Below, in pieces: positions 1 through 5,573 of a stretch of DNA of 6,903 bases (its first letter is position 1; every line of letters begins with the position of its first letter). Under the pieces are notes generated by a model. It saw only the letters and a program-made list of their open reading frames with translations. It had not been told where the DNA came from and made no database searches. Both the position numbers and the translations under genes were made by a program. This DNA is from Candidatus Bathyarchaeota archaeon (GTDB taxonomy: Archaea > Thermoproteota > Bathyarchaeia > 40CM-2-53-6 > RBG-13-38-9), in the NCBI GenBank assembly GCA_026015225.1, contig JAOZGV010000124.1, forward strand, positions 1 through 6,903, given 5' to 3'.

Positions 1-179
1 ACAACCTTGCAGCATCTGCCCATCTTATCATGGGAGAATCATCGGAGAGCACTCCAGTAGTTTTGATTCGGGGCGCTCCGGTTGAAATTGTTGATAATTA
101 TGATCCAGATGAAGTCATTATTCCAAAAAGCGAATGCATGTATATGAGGGTTTTTTTGCCGGAAGAAGCGAATAAATAA
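1..179 (+). CDS. cofE: CofE-family F420-0:L-glutamate ligase, C-terminal end (5' partial)
   Basis: Only the last 58 codons are in the window, read in frame from position 3 to a TAA at 177-179; the start lies upstream. The tail contains NLAASAHLIMGE followed by TPVVLIRG, which resembles the conserved C-terminal stretch of CofE (D-x-LA-A-A-x-L-x-MG, then a V-V-x-I-RG strand). CofE is the cytoplasmic, GTP-dependent enzyme that adds gamma-linked glutamates to coenzyme F420-0, the deazaflavin hydride carrier of methanogens and many other archaea and of actinobacteria. The extreme C-terminus (…SECMYMRVFLPEEANK) differs from the usual CofE ending, so this may be a divergent paralogue rather than the housekeeping enzyme. 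It is co-directional with the oxidoreductase remnant that follows. The family call rests on a short stretch and is moderate; the coding frame itself is clear. Confidence 0.62.
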   Translation, partial: NLAASAHLIMGESSESTPVVLIRGAPVEIVDNYDPDEVIIPKSECMYMRVFLPEEANK

Positions 180-244
180 TTAAACGTAATACTTTAATGA
201 CAATTTTAGAAAAGAAATTAGCTTGCGCACATAAAAGCTGATAA

Positions 245-484
245 AAGGAATTAGAACCTCCAGAGAGAATTAATGTTAGTATAGGAGTAACTCGTAAAGA
301 TGACACATTGCCCGATAGATTCCTTAAAGAATTGATAAATGAGGGACCAGCAAAGGACCAGATCGTGGAGCTGGGACCAATACTTGAGGAGTTCAATACC
401 AAAAGAGGATTGGGTAGATATGGTAGACCAAATAGAGAGAAATTATTCGAATTGGGTTTGAAATGGGTAAGCGTGCGTGTGTAA
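245..484 (+). pseudogene. Remnant of tungsten aldehyde:ferredoxin oxidoreductase (C-terminus only)
   Basis: An open frame of 79 codons runs from just after a stop (TAA 242-244) to TAA 482-484. Its translation carries hallmarks of the AOR C-terminal domain: NVSIGVTRKDD, TLPDRFLKE, EGPAKDQIVEL, then a helix and GRPNREKLFELGLKWV, matching the usual family pattern N-x-R-x-G-F-T-R-K-D-D-T-L-P, EGP-x-KG-x-VVEL and G-x-P-T-x-EKL-x-x-LGL. Intact AORs are about 600 residues and use a tungsten-bispyranopterin centre and a 4Fe-4S cluster to oxidise aldehydes to acids with ferredoxin; none of the cofactor-binding domains is present here. No ATG, GTG or TTG occurs in frame before the conserved part begins. 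The same frame upstream (ATG 197-199 onward) is broken by TGA-TAA at 239-244. I therefore read it as a decayed 3' fragment between the cofE-like gene and the convergent liv operon. The minus-strand open frame across it (118-507) looks like an antisense shadow. Confidence 0.7.
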
Positions 485-500
485 TTAACGAACTTTATAT

Positions 501-512
501 AAAACAAAAAGA
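501..512 (-). terminator. T-rich tract after livF, likely archaeal-type terminator
   Basis: Reading the minus strand about 9-20 nt past the livF stop gives TCTTTTTGTTTT with no obvious hairpin before it. Archaeal RNA polymerase commonly terminates at such U-rich stretches. It sits in the 36-nt gap between convergent livF and the oxidoreductase remnant, the expected end of the five-gene operon. Assignment is by position and composition only. Confidence 0.4.
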
Positions 513-520
513 TTTCACGG

Positions 521-1228
521 TTATATTATGCCCAGATATGCTTTTTTGACATGTTTATTGCCGAGCACTTGATCTTTTTTGCCCTCCAAAGTAACTTTTC
601 CTTGTTCAATAAGATATATGCGGTCAGCTAGCTCGCGTATATATCTGATATTTTCCTCAACCAAAATTATGGAAATACCCGTATCTTTAATTTTCTTAAT
701 TCCTTTAATAAGTTCCTTAGCGAGTAAGGGTGAAAGCCCCAATGAAGGTTCATCAAGCATTAATAATTTTGCAGATGACATTAGACCTCTCCCCACGGCT
801 ACAGCCCGCCTCTCACCGCCACTTAGAGTCAAACATATTTGGTCCATCTTATCCTTTAGTATAGGAAACAAATCAAGGACTATTTGCATATTCTCTTTTC
901 GCTTCTTCCAAGCACCAGGAACATAAGCTCCGAGCAATAGATTTTCCTCTACAGTCATCTCAGGAAACAGATGTCCACCTTCCGGTACTTGAATTATCCC
1001 CATTTTTACTATGTCAGGTGGTTTTAGTTTATCAATCTTTTTTCCATTATATTCGATCTTGCCACCTCTGATTTTGACTAATCCAGATATTGCGCGAATT
1101 AAGGTTGATTTTCCATGACCGTTGGGGCCCATGATTGCAACTAACTCTTTTTCACGAATGTTTACAGAAATTCCCTTTACAGCTTCAAAAAGCCCGTAAT
1201 ACACATGAATGTCGGAAACTTCTAACAT
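521..1228 (-). CDS. livF: Branched-chain amino acid-type ABC transporter ATP-binding protein LivF
   Basis: A 235-residue cytoplasmic ATPase, one of the two nucleotide-binding subunits that power a HAAT-family importer; length is normal for LivF. Visible motifs: Walker A GPNGHGKST at 34-42 (His at the position usually Ala), Q-loop Gln80 followed by the LivF-typical VPEGGHLFPEMTVEENL, ABC signature LSGGERR at 135-141, Walker B LLMLDEP at 155-161, and the LivF-style ILVEEN where other ABC proteins have the switch His. The start is placed at ATG 1228-1226, not at the in-frame ATG 63 bases upstream (1291). The chosen start gives the classic N-terminus MLEVSDIHVYYG, has AGGGGTG five bases before it, and avoids a 53-nt overlap with livG. 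It begins 10 nt after the livG stop, and the ribosome binding site overlaps that TAG, which suggests translational coupling. Last gene of the operon. Confidence 0.93.
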   Translation of the reverse strand: MLEVSDIHVYYGLFEAVKGISVNIREKELVAIMGPNGHGKSTLIRAISGLVKIRGGKIEYNGKKIDKLKPPDIVKMGIIQVPEGGHLFPEMTVEENLLLGAYVPGAWKKRKENMQIVLDLFPILKDKMDQICLTLSGGERRAVAVGRGLMSSAKLLMLDEPSLGLSPLLAKELIKGIKKIKDTGISIILVEENIRYIRELADRIYLIEQGKVTLEGKKDQVLGNKHVKKAYLGII

Positions 1229-1238
1229 AGCAGCACCC

Positions 1239-2021
1239 CTATTGATTCTTGTGTCTAATATATTCTTCACCAAGGTAAGCTTCAATGACACTTTCGTCCT
1301 TTGCTACCTTATCTGGTTTGCCTTCACAGATCTTCTCGCCGTGATGCATTATCATAACCCTTTCAGAGAGACCCATCAATGCTTCCATTATGTGCTCGAT
1401 CAACAATACGGTTACTCCTTGTTTATTGATATTTCTAATTAATTCCATTACTTGATCGCTATCAACCTTGCCAAGACCCGCGATTGGTTCATCCAACATC
1501 AGCACCATAGGTTTCGTAACGAGTGCAGATGCCATCATGAGGAGTTTTCTATCCATAAGAGCGAGTTCTTCAGCAATTATATCTCTCTTTGCTGAGAGAC
1601 CGGTAAAATCTAGAGTTTCATCAATCAAATTCTCCATATCACGTTTATCCATTTTTACGCCTTTTTCTGGATCTCCAAATGTGGCACCAACTTGAACATT
1701 TTGACGTACCGTTAAGCTCTTAAATAGGGCAGGAATTTGGAAAGTGCGTGCGAGCCCCAATCGAAAGATACTATCCAAACTCAGTTTATGAATATATTTA
1801 TCTTTAAACATAATCTGACCATTATCTACCGGTAAGACATGAGATATTATGTTGAAGAGGGTAGTTTTTCCAGCTCCATTAGGACCAGCAATCCCATAGA
1901 TCTCTTCCTCAAATACTTGGAAACTTAGATCTTTTACTGCGGCCATCCTCCCAAAAAATTTGCTGACACCTTCAGCAACAAGTATTGGTTTTTTCTTTTG
2001 ACTCAAATCAATTCTCCTCAT
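1239..2021 (-). CDS. livG: Branched-chain amino acid-type ABC transporter ATP-binding protein LivG, variant signature
   Basis: A 260-residue ATPase, partner of LivF. Walker A GPNGAGKTT lies at 46-54, Q-loop Gln95 within ARTFQIPALFKSLTVRQNV (typical LivG), Walker B MVLMLDEP at 172-179, and switch His210 in LLIEH. The ABC signature is unusual: where LivG normally has LSYGQ or LSGGQ, this protein reads LALMD at 153-157, followed by RKLLMMASAL, so the Ser-Gly-Gly/Tyr-Gly element that contacts ATP is absent although the rest of the fold is intact. ATG 2019-2021 overlaps the livM stop by 14 nt and has little of a ribosome binding site before it. An in-frame TTG at 2006-2004 (codon 6) has GAGGAG (2019-2014) seven bases upstream and would begin just after the livM stop, so a 255-residue product starting there is a real alternative. 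The livF start follows 10 nt after the stop. Confidence 0.93.
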   Translation of the reverse strand: MRRIDLSQKKKPILVAEGVSKFFGRMAAVKDLSFQVFEEEIYGIAGPNGAGKTTLFNIISHVLPVDNGQIMFKDKYIHKLSLDSIFRLGLARTFQIPALFKSLTVRQNVQVGATFGDPEKGVKMDKRDMENLIDETLDFTGLSAKRDIIAEELALMDRKLLMMASALVTKPMVLMLDEPIAGLGKVDSDQVMELIRNINKQGVTVLLIEHIMEALMGLSERVMIMHHGEKICEGKPDKVAKDESVIEAYLGEEYIRHKNQ

Positions 2022-2988
2022 CTACTATGCCAGCACTATTTTGTCGAGAACTAAAAATGGATTGTGCTCGGTTAGCGAGCATAATCAAACCTTTTGGCAT
2101 AAAAATAAGTATCAAGATCATAAGCAAGCCAAAAACGATATTTCTGAACATTTCAAGAAAGCGTAAAGATTCCATTAAAAAGGTGAGAATAAAGGCACCA
2201 AGTAATGGACCATAAAGAGTCCCTACGCCTCCTATTACTATGGAGGCTAAAAATGTTATTAGAAAACTCCAATCAAAGAGTGCGGGGGTAACTACTCGGA
2301 GATAGTGAACGTAAAAAGCTCCGCAAACTCCTGCTAAAAAAGAACTAAGAACAAAGGTTACTAACTTAATTTTGTAAGGATTAATACCACGACTGACTGC
2401 ATAAACCTCGGAGTCGCGTAAACTCACCAAAGCCAATCCTATTTTAGAATCTATAATTGTTTTAATAAATACTAGCGATAGAACGAATAAACTCAGGGCA
2501 GTATAATATGTGACAACTGGATTGAACATGTCAATGTTTGTGGCTCCGATACGAATAGGTTCAAGAATTAAGCCCATATCTCCCCCAGTTATATCGACAA
2601 AATACAAAACGAGAGAGAGCATAATAAAATGGAATGCGAATGTTAGAAATACTAAATATATACCTCTTACTCTCAGAGCTGGGATGCCTATAATGAGGCT
2701 CAATATAACCGCGGCAACACCTCCAACTAAAATCCCTATGAGGGGAGATAACCCCATATGTACGCTTAGGATGGCTGTGGAATAACCCCCTGCTGCAAAA
2801 AAAGGGACTTGAGCCAAGTGAAACATACCCCCATATCCAATAGCTAGGTTCCAATTCGAGGCCACAATTCCGAAGATCATGGCAAGCATGATTACGTGTA
2901 AAATGTATTGTTGTCGCACTAGTGCAGGGATTACAGATAGAACAAGAACAATAGCTAAGATCTCCAGTAAGAATTTGTTTGATTTCAA
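2008..2988 (-). CDS. livM: Branched-chain amino acid-type ABC transporter permease LivM
   Basis: A polytopic membrane permease of about 326 residues that pairs with LivH. Strongly hydrophobic segments alternate with short loops throughout. Family landmarks: NLAIGYGGMFHLAQVPFFAAGGY at about 47-69 (usual form GYAGQ-x-SLGH…F-x-GAY; here the SLGH element is FHLAQ), the cytoplasmic ATPase-coupling loop DSKIGLALVSLRDSEVYAVSRGIN at about 180-203, and IGGVGTLYGPLLGA at 252-265. The start is placed at TTG 2988-2986, five bases after the livH stop and with AAGGTG eight bases upstream. The alternative ATG at 3075 would add 29 residues overlapping livH by 82 nt; that extension reads like an out-of-frame shadow of the LivH C-terminus, not like a LivM N-terminus. 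The 3' end overlaps the annotated livG start. The family call is secure; the TTG start is an inference. Confidence 0.92.
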   Translation of the reverse strand: MKSNKFLLEILAIVLVLSVIPALVRQQYILHVIMLAMIFGIVASNWNLAIGYGGMFHLAQVPFFAAGGYSTAILSVHMGLSPLIGILVGGVAAVILSLIIGIPALRVRGIYLVFLTFAFHFIMLSLVLYFVDITGGDMGLILEPIRIGATNIDMFNPVVTYYTALSLFVLSLVFIKTIIDSKIGLALVSLRDSEVYAVSRGINPYKIKLVTFVLSSFLAGVCGAFYVHYLRVVTPALFDWSFLITFLASIVIGGVGTLYGPLLGAFILTFLMESLRFLEMFRNIVFGLLMILILIFMPKGLIMLANRAQSIFSSRQNSAGIVDEEN

Positions 2989-2993
2989 AGTTT

Positions 2994-3863
2994 TTACACC
3001 TTCACGCCAAATAATCCTTGAGGTCGGAGAAGTAATAGCAGAATAAACATAACAAATAGTATGGGTGAGGCCCAAAACATTCCAATAAAGTATCTCGCTA
3101 AAGCGTCGATGATGCCAATTATATAAGCTCCATATATAGTTCCCTTTACACTACCCATGCCTCCTAGCACCATTATAAATAATGCACGGACTAAAGGATC
3201 ACCACCCATACCAGGTGATAGATAGAATATTACGCCAAGAAGAACTCCAGCTACTCCTGCCATCAAAGCACCTATTGCAATAGTATATGAATATACTCTT
3301 TCGCTATCTATACCAACGATTGCAGCTCCATCTGCATCTTGTGCAACAGCTCTAACGGCCATCCCACTTTTCATCTTCTTTAGGTAATACATAAGCCCAA
3401 CTAAAAATACCGGAGCTACTGCCATAATTATCATCTGCTGAAAATTTATGGAAATCGACCCTAATGTTAAAGACCCAGATGCCATTTCAGGGATGGATTT
3501 GTATCTTCCTCCGAATCCAACAATTATTAAATTTTCAATAATAATAGAAGTAGCAAGAGTTGCAATGAATATATTAGTCTCAGATTCTGGCCTTCCCTGT
3601 AAAGGTCTTATCACACCTGCATTCAATACAAATCCCAATAGAAACGTTAATCCCATTACAAGCAAAAAGGAAATTACGTAATTTCCTCCTAAGAATGTAA
3701 TACCTACCCACACAAAATATGCACCTAAAGTGATGAAACCGCCATGAGCAAAATTAAGAATTTTTAAAACACCCCAAACTAGAGTGAGTCCTACTGCAGC
3801 AAGAGCATACATGGAACCTAATACAAGCCCAATAATTATAGCTGAAGCTATATCACTAAACAT
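2994..3863 (-). CDS. livH: Branched-chain amino acid-type ABC transporter permease LivH
   Basis: A 289-residue inner permease subunit, normal family length, almost entirely hydrophobic. The N-terminus (IIGLVLGSMYALAAVGLTL) and GVLKILNFAHGGFITLGAY at about 31-49 are the LivH hallmark, with the NFAHG element at 37-41. The cytoplasmic coupling loop GMAVRAVAQDADGAAIVGID lies at about 167-186 and VLGGMGSVKGTIYGA at 232-246. The protein ends LLLRPQGLFGVKV, the typical RPQGLFG ending. The ATG at 3863-3861 is preceded by a purine-rich GAGATGAG about six bases upstream. It follows livK after a 50-nt gap containing a run of nine T; livM begins five bases after its stop. Together with LivM it forms the transmembrane channel of the importer. 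Confidence 0.94.
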   Translation of the reverse strand: MFSDIASAIIIGLVLGSMYALAAVGLTLVWGVLKILNFAHGGFITLGAYFVWVGITFLGGNYVISFLLVMGLTFLLGFVLNAGVIRPLQGRPESETNIFIATLATSIIIENLIIVGFGGRYKSIPEMASGSLTLGSISINFQQMIIMAVAPVFLVGLMYYLKKMKSGMAVRAVAQDADGAAIVGIDSERVYSYTIAIGALMAGVAGVLLGVIFYLSPGMGGDPLVRALFIMVLGGMGSVKGTIYGAYIIGIIDALARYFIGMFWASPILFVMFILLLLLRPQGLFGVKV

Positions 3864-3877
3864 GAATTTCTCATCTC

Positions 3878-3886
3878 AAAAAAAAA
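3878..3886 (-). terminator. Nine-T tract between livK and livH, possible partial terminator
   Basis: On the coding (minus) strand the 50-nt livK-livH gap contains TCC followed by nine T, directly before the livH ribosome binding site. No clear hairpin precedes it. Such T runs can terminate archaeal RNA polymerase, and a leaky stop here would give more binding-protein mRNA than permease mRNA. It could equally be a neutral homopolymer. Confidence 0.3.
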
Positions 3887-3913
3887 GGATTTAGATAGGG
3901 TGAATTATTTGCC

Positions 3914-5191
3914 TTATTTCGTTAAAGCTTTTTGATACCAATGGGGATATTTGAATTCTTGTTCAGCTACTTCAAAAGGATAAAGCATCATATTTTCTTG
4001 ATTCCACATCTGGTAAACTGGAAATGGCATAAATTCTCCTCCACCCTTCGGAAGGTGGGTTTTTGGATCTATTACAAATCTTCCCATGACGCCCTTGTAG
4101 TCTATATTTAGCAAAGCTTTTGCTACGGCTTCACGATTAAATGGATCTCCTGCATTCTCCATTGCAATTTTCATCATCATCATTTGGTCATAACTGATAA
4201 TACCATACGGTGATGGATCTCTTCCAAAATTTTCTTGGTACTTTACTCTATATGGATGGTCTGTGGGAATTTTCTGAATTCCGTAGACATGTACTATACC
4301 GTCTGCATCATTTCCAGCCATTTCTCTAAATTCTGGGTCATTTGGACTAGCTTGTTCATATAACAAAGAAGGTGTTGGATCCTCAAGGAACTGCTTAAGA
4401 AGTAGATGATCGCTTGCAGGATCGGTCATTGTGCTGATGATGAGCGCTGGAGGATCACTCCTTATCTTTGACAATACAGAGGACCAATCCTCAACTTTAG
4501 CCGATGGCAGATGTTCTTTTATTGATATTTCCCAACCCATATCAGTAAAAGTCTTAGTAAGACCTTCAGTTATGAATATGCTATATTCAAAAGCTCTTGA
4601 GATCATAGCAATTTTATGATTAATTGGTTTATACTTCCCTTCTTTTTCTAATATAGAGATATACTCTGGAAATATTGTACCATATAATTTGTAGCTTGGA
4701 ACAGCCATGTATATATATGAATAGGCATCAGGATTTGGAGTTATTACAGCCTCTACTTGATTCGCAGCTCCGGCTGAAATGTACGGAATCTTCTTTTCTT
4801 GAACAATATCAAATTCTGCACAACTATTATTTCCCCAATGTGCAATAATACCGTCAACGCCTTCTCTTTCGATTAGTTTTAAGAATACGCTTGTAATCAT
4901 GCCTGCTTCTTGATCCACCGTGTCTTCAACAACTGGCTCGACAGGATGACCTAAAATCCCTCCTGCCTCATTGATTTCTTTTATTGCCAGTAAAACTGCG
5001 TCACGAGAGTCTACTCCTACTCCAGATCTTCTCCCAGTGAGCCCCGCAGCAATGCCTATTTTTACAGGCCTTTTACCTGCACCAGGACCGCCCATGCCCA
5101 GATAATAGGCTGCTCCACCTACTGCAGCTACAGCAACTGCACCACCGGCAATTGCAAGATATTTTCTTCTACTAATTTTTTTTTCTGACAT
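3914..5191 (-). CDS. ABC transporter substrate-binding protein, LivK/AmiC type, with Tat-like signal
   Basis: A 425-residue extracytoplasmic receptor of the type I periplasmic-binding fold (Peripla_BP_6-like). The N-terminus MSEKKISRRKYLAIAGG contains a twin-arginine motif SRRKYL at 7-12 followed by an Ala/Gly/Val-rich hydrophobic stretch to about residue 32, as in Tat signals. There is no cysteine there, so no lipobox; anchoring may be by an uncleaved signal helix. The mature part opens with VKIGIAAGLTGRRSGVGVDSRDAVLLAIKEINEAGGI, the standard ligand-pocket start of this family, and continues with IPYISAGAANQ and SYDQMMMMKIAMENAG. The bound solute could be a branched-chain amino acid, an amide, urea or another small polar compound; I cannot choose from sequence. 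The ATG at 5191-5189 has TGAGGA (5204-5199) seven bases upstream. First gene of the operon, divergent from the amidohydrolase. Confidence 0.92.
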   Translation of the reverse strand: MSEKKISRRKYLAIAGGAVAVAAVGGAAYYLGMGGPGAGKRPVKIGIAAGLTGRRSGVGVDSRDAVLLAIKEINEAGGILGHPVEPVVEDTVDQEAGMITSVFLKLIEREGVDGIIAHWGNNSCAEFDIVQEKKIPYISAGAANQVEAVITPNPDAYSYIYMAVPSYKLYGTIFPEYISILEKEGKYKPINHKIAMISRAFEYSIFITEGLTKTFTDMGWEISIKEHLPSAKVEDWSSVLSKIRSDPPALIISTMTDPASDHLLLKQFLEDPTPSLLYEQASPNDPEFREMAGNDADGIVHVYGIQKIPTDHPYRVKYQENFGRDPSPYGIISYDQMMMMKIAMENAGDPFNREAVAKALLNIDYKGVMGRFVIDPKTHLPKGGGEFMPFPVYQMWNQENMMLYPFEVAEQEFKYPHWYQKALTK

Positions 5192-5264
5192 TTATTATTC
5201 CTCAAAAAAATAAAGCTCTCATAAAAGGCGCTTACTAATTATTCGAGCTGAATTATAGTTTATA

Positions 5265-5273
5265 GTATAAAAT
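5265..5273 (-). promoter_or_regulatory. Candidate TATA box for the liv operon
   Basis: The minus strand reads TATTTTATAC here, within TTAAATATTTTATAC, close to the archaeal box A consensus TTTAWATA. A transcript starting about 25 nt downstream (near 5240-5245) would have a leader of about 50 nt with the good ribosome binding site before livK. Several other TATA-like stretches nearby make the exact box uncertain. Confidence 0.38.
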
Positions 5274-5374
5274 ATTTAATTCTTTGCTTATCTATCTATT
5301 ATTCTAAAATTTATAATTAATTTAATATTTTATACCATCATAGAAATTAATTTTAAAAAAACATAAACTGGCTC

Positions 5375-5398
5375 AATAATATGATGTTTGATATTATT
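5375..5398. repeat. 8-bp perfect inverted repeat with 8-nt spacer
   Basis: AATAATAT (5375-5382) is matched by its exact reverse complement ATATTATT (5391-5398) around the spacer GATGTTTG. It lies near the middle of the divergent region, too far from either gene to be a terminator of it, so an operator is the more natural reading. In such AT-rich DNA a repeat of this length may be chance. Confidence 0.3.
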
Positions 5399-5488
5399 AA
5401 TAGCGCGAGTTTAAGATGCTCTAAATTCCTTCTAATTTTTCTAAAATATATTCATAATTTGAATTTCCTGTTCATCATAATGTAATTT

Positions 5489-5500
5489 AGCGCGCGCGCT
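5489..5500. promoter_or_regulatory. Perfect 12-nt GC palindrome, candidate operator
   Basis: AGCGCGCGCGCT is its own reverse complement and stands out sharply in the AT-rich spacer. It lies about 30 bases upstream of the candidate TATA box of the amidohydrolase, a usual place for an archaeal activator or repressor site. Related sequences occur at 5401 (TAGCGCG) and 5228 (GCGCTTA). The alternating CG run could also favour Z-form DNA. No regulator gene is visible in the window. Confidence 0.35.
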
Positions 5501-5528
5501 TATTGAAGCTAGTTTACAATACCATAAA

Positions 5529-5536
5529 TATAAAAT
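5529..5536 (+). promoter_or_regulatory. Candidate TATA box for the amidohydrolase gene
   Basis: TATAAAAT lies within AAATATAAAATAT (5526-5538). With the usual archaeal spacing of about 25 nt, transcription would begin near 5558-5560, only a few bases before GTG 5562 and about 15 before ATG 5574. A very short leader fits the lack of a clear ribosome binding site upstream of this gene. Confidence 0.45.
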
Positions 5537-5573
5537 ATCAAGTACCTTATAACCTATTATCGTGAATCGAGCT

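Larger units (their letters stand above)
5192..5573. other. Divergent AT-rich control region between livK and the amidohydrolase
   Basis: This 382-base stretch has no convincing gene. It is very AT-rich and contains several TATA-like stretches on both strands, an inverted repeat at 5375-5398, a perfect GC palindrome at 5489-5500, and three AGCGC-type elements (5228-5234, 5401-5407, 5488-5502). TCTAA recurs at 5420, 5431 and 5440, spaced 11 and 9 bases. The region must hold the start signals of both the liv operon and the amidohydrolase. Confidence 0.6.

Noticed and set aside
118..507. Minus-strand open frame of 129 codons across the cofE tail and oxidoreductase remnant
   Set aside because: It is antisense to a frame with clear AOR family motifs and to the cofE-like tail, and its own translation shows no domain or plausible ribosome binding site.
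579..926. Plus-strand open frames opposite livF, livG, livM, livH and livK (for example 579-926, 1209-1442, 1468-1695, 1985-2215, 2510-2785, 3448-3681, 4431-4619)
   Set aside because: All are complements of well-supported genes and encode no recognisable domain.
1229..1291. Longer livF start at ATG 1291
   Set aside because: The extra 21 residues overlap livG by 53 nt, lack family similarity, and the internal ATG has a strong, well-spaced ribosome binding site.
2561..2854. 97-codon minus-strand open frame inside livM
   Set aside because: It lies wholly within livM in another frame; the livM frame carries the family motifs.
5192..5573. Possible small RNA, CRISPR leader or replication origin in the AT-rich spacer
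   Set aside because: There are no regularly spaced repeats, no adjacent cas or replication genes and no convincing structured RNA; a divergent promoter region explains it.
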